From the NCBI GenBank assembly GCA_028583405.1, contig CM053251.1, positions 15,224,744 through 15,288,743 of the forward strand: a DNA stretch of 64,000 nt, written 5' to 3'. The DNA is from Pogonophryne albipinna (taxonomy: Eukaryota; Chordata; Actinopteri; Perciformes; Artedidraconidae). The translations under genes were made by a program, and so were the position numbers. The notes below the pieces were generated by a model that worked only from the letters and a program-made list of their open reading frames with translations, was not told where the DNA came from and ran no database searches. Shown here one piece after another: positions 21,340 to 30,726 of this stretch (positions are counted from its first letter, which is position 1; every line of letters starts with the position of its first letter).

Positions 21340-21594
21340 AACTGGGACAGAGGAAAAACCGTGTTGCCTGCTAACCGACAGGCCAGAGGCAACAGGTTTA
21401 CACGTCAAGCCCCGATGTCTAATAACCGCCTGGTTATATACAGCTGGCTTGTGCAGCGAGCCCTGCCGCCTGCTAACCGACAGGTCAGAGGCAGCCTGCT
21501 CAAACGGCGAGCCCAGCTGTCTGTTAACCGATAGGTTACAAACAGCCGACTTATGCAGCGAACCTTGCTGTCTGTTAACCGACTGATTAACAAC
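21340..21594 (-). repeat. five copies of a degenerate 51 bp tandem repeat
   Basis: On the minus strand the units translate as 17-residue blocks with the consensus x-x-N/D-L/Q-S-V-N/S-R-Q-x-G-S. All five are open and in one frame within a 125-codon ORF (21313-21690) that begins just downstream of the gag-like frame. TAACCGACAG-type words mark each unit on the plus strand. Whether the frame is translated is unknown. Confidence 0.65.
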
Positions 21595-21705
21595 AGCTGG
21601 CCTGACTAGTGTGGGGGAAATGTGAGAAACAGCTGCTACAGACACACTGTTGTAATTTTCAACATTTTTATTGAAAATGTACTCCCGCACATCCCCCCCA
21701 AAAAG

Positions 21706-23199
21706 TCACTTTCGGCTCTGCTTCCTCGGAGGCTCTCTCGGAGGAGCAGACCAGGAGCGGGGGTTCCTCGGTCCCCTCCGACTCGCCGCCTGGATATTCT
21801 GTCTCTGTGGCGGAGGAGCGGAGATATGGGACGGTGCCCCCGCAGCCGCCGAAGGGCGATTCTGGCGCCGCTGCTGATCTCGCCGTTGCCCGCGCTGCCC
21901 CTGCTGAGACTGTTGCAGGAGCTGCGGGTGCTGCTGTCGCTGCTGTTGCTGGGGACGTTTGACCGGCTGAAGCCTGAAGACGTGACGTCGTATGTCGTCT
22001 GCTTGCTCCGATGCAGACTTCATTGACTCCACCATGGTGTGGAACTGAGGTCCAAACAATCCGTCCGGACTGATTGGAGCCTCTATCAGCTCCTTCCCTG
22101 CACCCTCCGGTATAGCTCCCTGCTGCAGCCAGAGGAACCGGTGGACCTGAGTCGCCCATGTCGCAATCCGCGCCTGCGAAACTGCGACTGCCGCGCTCAG
22201 GGTGAGTGCAGTGCTGGCCGCCTTACCAATCTCCTCAGCCTCCACTGAGGACATGGTGTCGGACTGCTCAGTTATAGGCACCATGGAATTTACCAGCAAC
22301 GCAATATTGTTTGCCGCCGCTGACGCCTGGTAAGCACACTGGTGTATCCTGTCGGTCTGTCGGGCGACAAACTGATCCCTGGAGGCAGTCAACATGGGTT
22401 GCCGTCCGGCAACCGTGCTGGCCTGCTTAGCTCCAAAAACCTTTGTGAGGTTCGGCTCCAGCGGAGGCACGTTCGGAAAACCTTTATCCGTAAATCCCTC
22501 TACCCTTGTAAGGGGAGTGTATGTAGATATAGGAGCCCTCAATGTCCTGGGGTTCGCTGCCGCTCCCTCCTGGTACTTCCTGATGGGCGGAAAGCGTGGC
22601 CAGATCGGATCACTCTTGACCCTCTGATCCTGGGAGAACACCCCGGACATGTCATCCGAATACGCGCTCTCCTGAGCTGGGGGAACGGGGAGATCTCGCC
22701 AGGCGGCTGCTTTAGCGATAATCTCCGGAAGCTCCTGGAGAATTCCGCCAATCGACGGCAGAGCCGTGACGACGGAGAGAGAGACCACTGGTCCGTGTGC
22801 CGGACCTAGACCGGGACCCCGCTCTGCCTCCTCCGTCCGGAGGAGGGAGATGATGGGGGAACCACCTGGTGATCCATGAATGGAGGGGGCGTAGTCATCC
22901 GACTCGTGCCCTCCACTCGGACCCAGAAAATCCAGGGACTCGTCCACGGAGTAAGCCTCCTGGACTGCCCAATCATCCCCGACCTCAGCGGCAGCGAGAG
23001 CGTCCGCTCTCTGCTGTCTGAGGGCCAGAGGGAGCCGGGCACATAATGAGCATGACACCTGTGGGGCGAGAGCAGCTCTCGCATGCTTTAACCCCAAGCA
23101 GGACTCACACTGTGAGTGTTTGTCAAAACTCATTATGTAGCCCGTCTCACATGAAAGGCAGTTCCGGACGCAGCCCTGACTTACCTGCCCCATCTCCAT
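21706..23199 (-). CDS. gag-like protein of the second DIRS element
   Basis: A 497-codon intact frame. The N-terminal cysteine cluster is CLSC, then QCESCLGLKHA, then CSLCARL, matching the first element's gag in spacing. The middle is acidic and low in complexity. The C-terminal part is Gln-rich (QQQQRQQHPQLLQQSQQGQ region) and ends in a basic PPREPPRKQSRK tail, consistent with nucleic-acid binding. It is the only undamaged frame of this element. Identity as gag rests on position and the cysteine cluster, not on a recognised domain. Confidence 0.7.
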   Translation of the reverse strand: MEMGQVSQGCVRNCLSCETGYIMSFDKHSQCESCLGLKHARAALAPQVSCSLCARLPLALRQQRADALAAAEVGDDWAVQEAYSVDESLDFLGPSGGHESDDYAPSIHGSPGGSPIISLLRTEEAERGPGLGPAHGPVVSLSVVTALPSIGGILQELPEIIAKAAAWRDLPVPPAQESAYSDDMSGVFSQDQRVKSDPIWPRFPPIRKYQEGAAANPRTLRAPISTYTPLTRVEGFTDKGFPNVPPLEPNLTKVFGAKQASTVAGRQPMLTASRDQFVARQTDRIHQCAYQASAAANNIALLVNSMVPITEQSDTMSSVEAEEIGKAASTALTLSAAVAVSQARIATWATQVHRFLWLQQGAIPEGAGKELIEAPISPDGLFGPQFHTMVESMKSASEQADDIRRHVFRLQPVKRPQQQQRQQHPQLLQQSQQGQRGQRRDQQRRQNRPSAAAGAPSHISAPPPQRQNIQAASRRGPRNPRSWSAPPREPPRKQSRK

Positions 23200-23548
23200 C
23201 TTTCCACCAGAAACAAAGCGTTTTACCGGGAGGAATCTTTGTTTTCTAATGTGCCTGCTACAGTGCTTCTGCTACTACGGAGTGCTGGAGAAAAGTGGGA
23301 GCAGTTGGACAGGCCTACTTCCTATTTATACGGAAGTGAGGCCGGAGGTGGGGCCCACGTCATAGGTGGGCGTGGATTAAGTCTGTCAGTGCTGCACACG
23401 TGCAGTGGGATTACCCAATAGCGATAGCCTTAGAGGGCGAAGCCTTATACGAAATAGAACAGTTGAAAGCTATTTGCGTCCCTTTATGAAGCTGAAGGAG
23501 CCTAGGAGCGTCACAACTGCACGCCACGGGACCCTGACCAAGCGTCGC

Positions 23549-24664
23549 TCCTGGCCCTTTCTCATTTCATCAAATCCCCCTCCTCGACTCCTCGACTCCT
23601 CGGTCCTCCGGTAGTGACCCGGAAATGAATTTCAGCGCGCCATGTTGAAGGACATCTCATTTCTCTAAATGCACTTCGAGGACCGAGCATCGAGGAGGCT
23701 CTCTGGAGGAGCTCTAACCGAGGATACACTGATGGGTCCTCCACGGCTCCTTCGTGGATGCATTTCCGGCAACAGAGATGTTTCAAAGAGTCGTGACGCA
23801 CGGCCGGACTTATCTCAGCCAATGACAGCTCTGCATGCATCCCCTGGATATTATTTTATTAACTGCTTTCATCGCGACGCGATGTTTCCAGAGAGAACAG
23901 CTGTGAGGTCCATGCAGAAAGCAGAGCAGTGTGTATAATATATCACTCAGTATAACAGGCCTACTCTCTGTATTTGCTGTAGTTTAGTAGATATCTACAA
24001 ACAAAGAGTCGATATTTTTCTAAAACCATCTAGTGCTTCACATAATAAAATACACAACAGCTGTAGCCTGATTATGTGTAGGTGTGTGTGGTACAGTGTG
24101 TGCGTAGATGCAGCGGACAGACAGGTCTCAGTTGGTTTGGTGTCCTCTGCTTACTTTTAATACTTGTATATAAAACTTTTGGCCCGTAATTTATTTTCCT
24201 CTTTGTAGCGACCAGAGAGGAGGGGGGGGGGGATATATCCAGTCTCTGATAGTGTTACGTTATTATGAGAGTGCTCTGTTTGATTCTGAAATTGTATATA
24301 TATTTATATAAATATACATATATATATGTGTGTATGTGTGTGTGTGTGTCCGCATCTGTAGGCTGTTATTGTCTCATTATACCGTGAATGAATCAAAGTA
24401 AATATATAAGTCATCATGAACACATCTGTCCATCAGACAGAGGGCTGCTGTGCCTCCTGTCATCATTAATGGACGTCTCTTTAAAATGACCTCTCAGAGG
24501 AGAGGAGTTCTCATTTCTCTAACCGCCTGCTGCTTCCCCTCCTCTCTCCTCGGTTCCCCTCCTCGGCTCCTCGGCTCGCATCTCCTGTGGGCGGGACTAA
24601 GTCTTGAGGATAGGAGTCGATGAGGGGGAGTCGAGGAGGAGAGTTAGAGAAATGAGAAAGGGCC
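23549..24664. mobile_element. non-autonomous DNA transposon (about 1.1 kb)
   Basis: The ends are inverted: GGCCCTTTCTCATTTC on the left and GAAATGAGAAAGGGCC on the right, with CTCCTCGACTCC-like sequence just inside both. No transposase frame is present. CCTGG occurs next to both ends, suggesting a short target duplication whose exact limits are ambiguous. A truncated relative lies at 1776-2192. A TA/TG-rich stretch occupies 24290-24350. Confidence 0.6.
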
Positions 24665-24699
24665 CTGGACGATTATGGAGTGAGAGTGTGTTGACCAGG

Positions 24700-27512
24700 C
24701 AGCCAAGGCAGGTGCAGCCTCAGCTAATGCTTGCACCTGTGTTCAATTAGCTTGCAACAGGTGGGCCTCGTTAAGACCTGTCTAACGTCTACAAAGTAAG
24801 CCCTGTATATTGATCATGTAGATCGGGGGTGCCCAATACGTCGATCGCAAAGGTAGTGTGGGTAGATTACATGGCATTGAAGCGCAAATGCGGCGCACCT
24901 TTATGCGCTTAAGAGGCGCTATTGGTGTAATCGCTCCACAGTTTCTCCGCCGCTGTGAGGTTCCGACGCTCGCAGTTCACTAGCACCATTGGTTTCAAAG
25001 GCATACCAACTATTACAAATCCAATCCAATCCACTTTATTTGTATAGCACATATTAAAAACAGAGGGTTTACCAAAGTGCTTCACACCAAACATAACATT
25101 ATAATAATATAACATTATAATAAAATATAATATTACAATAATAGATGAAAGGCACACATGAGAAACGATAAAAGGATAAAAAGCACACATAAGAATTAAT
25201 ACACGGTACATAAAGGCTATGGACATACAATAAAAGCATAAAAATCGATAAAACATAGCTCAGACTGACTCGAAAGCGAGGGAAAAGATGTGGGTCTTTA
25301 GGCGAGACTTCAAAGTTTGGAGGGTGGGCGACAATTTGACATGGGGGGGGGCAGGTCGATCCAGAGCCTGGGGGCTACCGCTGAGAAGGCTCGATCTCCC
25401 TTGGTCTTTTTCTTGGTTTTAGGGACTACCAGCAGCAGCTGAAGCAAAATGAAGTCACAAGAATGATAGAGAAATAACAATACAGTATTTATTTGGGCAT
25501 GGCTAATATAATTGTTGATGGCCAAACATTTCATAGAAGTAACACAACTCTGCTCACATTTCAGGGTTTTTCTTTGACTTAGCCTACTTAAAGGTGGGGT
25601 AGGTAATTTTGGAGAAACGAGCTCGAGTGCGCTAGAATTTGAAAATACACAGCCGGAACAAATCTGCCACATCCTTACAGAGCCCCTCCTCCAACACACA
25701 CGAACACGCACATGACCAATGAGGGCACGAGATAAGTTTGTGCACGAGATGGAAGGCTGACAGACAGGTAGGCCATCCAATTATTTTAGCCGGGCCGGCT
25801 AAAATGATTGGTCGTGCTTTTTACAGCGCTACGGCTTCCACAGATGACATTTTCTTATGGATTTTTTGTCAAAGCACTTAAGATATTCATTGCTATCGGG
25901 ATGTTAAGAGCATTCCATGGAATATAACAAAAAATGTATCTCGAGCCGGTTTCTCAAACTTACCTGCCCCACCTTTAAGAGGGAAAATATCTTTCAATAT
26001 AAAATTATTTTTAAGATAAGCTTCTTAACAATTACCATCATGTTTACACAACAGTAGACTAAATACAACTCATATGATGTAATTAGGACACTTATTAAAT
26101 AGAAAAACATATTTTCTATATTGCTCCAATACTTTAAATGTAAATTAGAGGGTTGTGTGGATAAAAAACAAGAACAGCAATACATCCAAAGAGAATGGAA
26201 AGAAAACATGGAAATATACCAAGAATGTGTACACATCCTCAATTGCTAACCTATTATATTTAAAAGATGTTCGCAACTCAAGTATTCTTAATATAAGCCA
26301 TTCCCCATTGTTATTTTCCCAGACTTGACAGGAAATGGGAAAAAACGCATTATTTCCCCCAAATCTTTATTCACGAAGCGGTATAAAGTTGTATTCAAAA
26401 GTATACAAACAACTTTGCACAAGCTTGAGAATGCAAAGTCCATTAAGTCCTTTCAGAGTTCAAATAAAAATATCCCCCGATTCTTGGTTCTTCATAATTT
26501 TGTGTAATGTATCATACGGTTTGATTTCGATAACAAACCAATGAATGCAAGTGAAGAGTCTGAGTATTTTGATTTGTTAATCTACATTGACCCACAATAA
26601 TTAGATGTATAACAATGCTTTTCCTTATTTAGAAGACAACATATTTATCTTCACATCAAGGAAAGTCAATCAGACGGTAACGGGATGGTGAACATGCATC
26701 AGGGTCCCAGCCTGACTTGGACCAGAGATGTCGTTTCATGGTTAAATCCATAATTTGAAAGAAACTATACACAGGTGTTAAGGACACCCTGTAGGATAAA
26801 AGGTTTTGCTTCCATCATTGTTGAAATTTCACTTGAATAGTTAAGGCTCTCACCTGTCAAGTCATTTTTAGTTGTATGAATGCTACTTTTATAATATAAC
26901 ATCTACATGTGTAGTTTGAACACTTATGACCTAGTGTTTGACCAAATATTTAGTAATGTTTACTCCAGTTTACAAAACCAAAAAGAGACAAATGCTGAAG
27001 GTTCAATGTTTTGCAGAACTGCCCAAAGTTGTAAATGCTCCATTTCAGAGTTGGTGTATGGAATGAGTGAAGCCAGCGTCCCTCACACAGCAGATGTTAC
27101 TTATTTTAGGAAAGGACATGATGGAACTTTACCTTTGACTGAAATAAGTTTTCAAAAAAACAACCATTTTAAAGCTTGTTCACACAAGGAAAGCTAGTGT
27201 GAACACTAAATGTTCCAATTCAAAACCTAAGAAATGGTTGAGCAATGATGCCACCATGTGGACACAAAGCCACACTATGACAACACTTCAAATGCCAAAG
27301 ATTAATTACATTTATAAAATATAGGAATTTAAAGTGTGCACTTTAAGTTTAAGCACAATTTTTCTGTTTAAATTAAATGTCATGTTCTCAATATGGACCG
27401 TTCACTCATTCACAAACCAAATGAGACTTCTTGAAGAGCCTGGAATAAAGAGTCTCTTGGGTACTTGAAGGTTAACAAAAGCACAAACTATAAAGCGTCT
27501 CTGTTCAAAACT
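24700..27512. repeat. spacer of unit A (type I)
   Basis: Contains a minus-strand LINE C-terminal/3' fragment at about 25018-25415 (KTKGDRAFSAVAPRLW and a tail of ATTGG words), the TTAA MITE and an AT-rich region. A plus-strand frame at 26907-27197 looks non-coding. Confidence 0.7.
25592..25974. mobile_element. TTAA-flanked MITE, 383 bp (unit A)
   Basis: TIR AGGTGGGGTAGGTAA with the partner TTACCTGCCCCACCT (one mismatch), flanked by TTAA on both sides. Units B, E and F have the uninterrupted site CTACTTAAGAGGG, which fixes the ends. A TAA target with a TIR one base longer fits equally well (Harbinger-like). Confidence 0.8.
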
Positions 27513-27518
27513 TTTATT
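27513..27518 (-). terminator. poly(A) signal AATAAA, gene A
   Basis: It lies 9 bp past the stop of the Pro-rich tail frame (27527-27892), showing that this tail once ended the gene. Confidence 0.7.
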
Positions 27519-28036
27519 AGAACTGTTTAAGTAAGGTAGCGTGGAGGAGGAAAAGGAGGCAGCATTGGTATGGCAAGTGAACATGGGGGATGAAAAGGAG
27601 GACGGGGTGCCGGAGTGGGCGGGTTATCTGGTTTCACAGTGGTAGCTGGAGTGGTTGTCGGCTGAGTGGCTGGATATTGGGGATAGGGAGGGGTCATAGG
27701 GTAAAGATGATAGTAAGGCATAGATGGTGGAAGCTGCGATGAGGGATTTGTCGCCTTGGGTTTTGTTGTAGTTGGTGTTGTCGCCGCAGTAGGTTTAGGC
27801 TTTGTAGCTGGATATTTGGGAGGATAAAGAGGATTAAAGGGAGGATACATCGGCATATATTGTGGAAACGGCATCTGAGCGTATTGAGTCATCTGAGTAT
27901 TTGAGGCATCCGAGGGTTTTGAGGCATCCGAGGCAGTGCAGGAATTTTAGGAATTTGAGTCGCCTTTGCAGTTTTAGGCTGTGTGGTTGTTGCTGTTGTC
28001 GTCTCCGGCATCTTAGGGTATTGAGGCATCAGAGAA

Positions 28037-30499
28037 TTATATAGGAATTGTAGTCACCTTTGCAGTTGTAGGCCGTGTGGTCGTTGTCTCGGACATCTTA
28101 GGGTTTTGACGCATCTGAGGGCATTCAGGCATCTGAGGGTATTCAGGCATCTGAGGGTATTCAGGCATCTGAGGGTATTCAGGACTCTGAGGGTATTCAG
28201 GACTCTGAGGGTATTCAGGACTCTGAGGGTATTGAGGCATCTGAGGGTATTGAAGCATCTGAGGGTATTGAAGCATCTGAGGGTATTGAAGCATCTGAGG
28301 GTATTGAGGCATCTGAGGGTATTGAGGCATCTGAGGGTATTGAGGCATCTGAGGGTATTGAAGCATCTGAGGGTATTGAAGCATCTGAGGGTATTGAGGC
28401 ATCTGAGGGTATTCAGGAATCTGAGGGTATTGAGGAATTTGAGTCGCCTTTGCAGTTATAGGCTGTGTGGTCGTTGCTGTTGTTTTCTCGGGCATCTTAG
28501 GGTTTTGAGGCATCTGAGGGTATTGAGGAATCTGAGGGTATTGAGGAATCTGAGGGTATTGAGGAATCTGAGGGTATTGAGGAATCTGAGGCAGTGCAGG
28601 AATTTTAGGAATTTGAGTCGCCTTTGCAGTTATAGGCCATGTGGTCGTTGCGGTTGTTTTGTCGGGCATCTTAGGGTTTTGAGGCATCCGAGGGTATTGA
28701 GGAATCTGAGGGTATTCAGGAATCTGAGGGTATTCAGGAATCTGAGGGTATTCAGGAATCTGAGGGTATTCAGGAATCTGAGGGTATTGAGTCGCCTTTG
28801 CAGTTTTAGGCTGTGTGGTCGTTGCTGTTGTTGTCTCCGGCATCTTAGGGTTTTGAGGCATCTGAGGGTATTGAGGCATCTGAGGGTATTGAGGGTATTG
28901 AGGGTATTGAGGCATCTGAGGGTATTGAGGAATTTGAGTCGCCTTTGCAGTTATAGGCCGTGTGGTCGTTGCTGTTGTTTTCTCGGGCATCTTAGGGTTT
29001 TGAGGCATCTGAGGGTATTGAGGCATCTGAGGGTATTGAGGGTATTGAGGCATCTGAGGGTATTCAGGAATTTGAGTCGCCTTTGCAGTTATCGGCCGTG
29101 TGGTCGTTGCGGTTGTTTTCTCGGGCATCTTAGGGTTTTGAGGCATCTGAGGGTATTCAGGAATCTGAGGGTATTGAGGAATCTGAGTCGCCTTTGTAAT
29201 TATAGGCCATGTGGTTGTTGCTGTTGTTTTCTCGGGCATCTGAGGGTATTGAGGCATCCGAGGGTATTGAGGCATCCGAGGTACAGGGGAATTCGTTTTG
29301 GAAGCAGGAGGTGCAGCAGGAGGTGCGGCAGGTTTGGAACACCAGAGAGAGACTGGAATTCCTTGCCAACGCATCGGGAGTACATAACTTCCACCCTTTG
29401 GGAGAAAAACATACAATTAGAAACGGCAAGGAATCACACAAACAGGTCAATTTTACAATCCGACTGTACAAGGCAAAAGATTAATCTCATGCTATATTTT
29501 CTAAATAGATCATCATGATGCAACATTTTTGAATGTCGGTCCCCCATCCAAAAAACATAGTTAATCAGTCAATTTGAAAACAAGCAAAAAACAACTCACA
29601 TTTGAAAAGCTGAAAACACATTTTCGCTTGAGACCAATATGATGCAGATTAAACATTTTATTTGGCTCTCGTTACACCATTCATAACTATAACAATTCAC
29701 AGCACTAGCCATCGTTTTTTTAAACTCACTTCCTCACTCTTTAAATCAGTTTCACATTACCTCTTGAACCATGTTGCAGCCATCATAGGGAACCAACATT
29801 TCAAGTGCATGCGAGTTCCTCTGCATGCTGTAGCCACAGGTAGACGGGACCTGGGCCAGAGGCATTGGAGGTGCATTTACTGTGGTGTAAAAAAAGTTCA
29901 GTTTTTATATCATTGGTAGAGATAAATCAAGTCTACATTTAGGATATTATGGCTATTGATTTACCTTGTTCTACCGCAAATTGTGATGCTCCTGGTTCCA
30001 CCGCTCTGAACTTCAACTTGCCCGAACCACACTGCAGTGAGGGCGACATGCTCTTCCATGATGAGTCTTTGGGACTGGCGACTTGTGTTGGGCTCATCCA
30101 GCCTGAAGGCGAATATAATATATATATTTTTCAATAGTTTGTATACTTTAAAGAGAAGCAAAACAATTCAAGCAAAAATAACAAACCCTTCAATACGTAA
30201 ATCAAAACATTTTTACCTGCAGAGTCTGCGTGATAATCACCCTCATCCTCCACATAAGCGTTTGAGGATGACTTCTTGGTCCCGCCTGTGACTTGAGAAT
30301 CAAGTCCTGACCCTTTTTCAAAAGCTCTCCCGAAAACAATTGTCCCCTCTTGGAACCCATTTGTTGTATCGGCATCTTTTCTCCCTTCTCGTCTTTCTGT
30401 TTTCTTCAGACGATAACAGTCTATAGTTTGCGCAAAATAACACGTCAGAATAACAGCTGCAGCCAGGTAAACACCAGCGCCTTTTCTCTTGCGTATCAT
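28037..30499 (-). CDS. array gene A: secreted ZP-N-like, Pro/Gln-repeat protein
   Basis: Exons 30217-30499, 29965-30102, 29761-29879 and 28037-29395, all with GT-AG borders and consistent phase; about 632 residues. Exon 1 encodes a signal peptide (basic MIRKRKG, then [20 protein letters not shown]), then a charged linker. Exons 2-4 build a domain with four cysteines (LQCG, STCGY, PYDGCN, VSLWC; 35, 19 and 23 residues apart) and YVLPMRWQG before the last one, as in ZP-N domains. Exon 4 continues with P-Q-Y-P-Q-M/I hexapeptides broken by Thr-rich linkers ([17 protein letters not shown]). The stop is TAA after TTIPI; the downstream tail at 27527-27892 is out of frame. An in-frame ATG lies four codons upstream of the chosen start. 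A matrix or egg-envelope role is inferred. Confidence 0.8.
28100..29285 (-). repeat. 18 bp coding VNTR of gene A
   Basis: The unit GAGGCATCTGAGGGTATT (plus strand) and variants with GAATC, GACTC, TTCAG or TGAAG. A few 9 bp half-units occur, and Thr-rich spacers of about 75 bp break the tract. All lengths are multiples of three. Confidence 0.9.
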
Positions 30500-30682
30500 C
30501 CTGTTGCACATGACTGCTGGTAATGTGAGGAGATGAGATAACTTTCTTTGCCGCAACTATTTGAGCATCAGCAGGTGCTGTGACAACCAATACAGCTGTG
30601 ATAGGTGCTCATAGGATTCCCATTCTGTAAAATCAAACTCACTGTGGGTGGAGAGCACTTGGCAATGAAGCATGAGACAGAG

Positions 30683-30720
30683 CTTTTAATACTGGCACAT
30701 ATTACCACCAGGTAGCCAAT
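30683..30720 (-). promoter_or_regulatory. promoter of gene A
   Basis: On the minus strand ATTGG (30716-30720) is followed by a TATA-like TATTAAAAG (30683-30691). A GTGAGT donor at 30637-30642 may open a 5' UTR intron ending at TGCAACAG just before the start codon, which would remove three short upstream ORFs. Confidence 0.5.
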
Positions 30721-30726
30721 CAACAA

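Larger units (their letters stand above)
17735..23460 (-). mobile_element. second DIRS-like retrotransposon, decayed and 3'-truncated
   Basis: Same gene order and strand as the first copy but only distantly similar in protein sequence, so it is a different family. The gag-like frame is intact, pol needs at least two frame changes, and the recombinase stops before its catalytic residues. No 3' inverted terminus or internal complementary region was found on the left. The right side holds a probable 5' terminal region ending around 23460. A long spacer between gag and pol contains extra non-coding DNA. Confidence 0.75.

Noticed and set aside
24909..25256. Minus-strand hydrophobic frames with MFYRFLCFYCMSIAFMYRVL in each unit
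   Set aside because: They lie in the 3' part of a LINE fragment; the hydrophobic look comes from AT-rich untranslated sequence.
26907..27197. Plus-strand frame of 96-146 codons in every unit (also 32594, 38755, 45010, 50979 and 57483)
   Set aside because: The differences I inspected between copy F and the others are mostly amino-acid replacing, and a poly(A) run length change alters the C-terminus between units. No domain or splice context; probably non-coding spacer.
28106..28430. CRISPR array
   Set aside because: Regular short repeats but no unique spacers. The repeats are a coding minisatellite in eukaryotic DNA.
28106..29518. Long plus-strand frames of Leu-Arg-Val-Leu-Arg repeats opposite each array gene (also at 33780, 39954, 46211, 51934 and 58517)
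   Set aside because: They arise because the 18 bp unit keeps all frames periodic. They lack a signal peptide or splice support, and the minus strand has exons, a promoter and a poly(A) signal.
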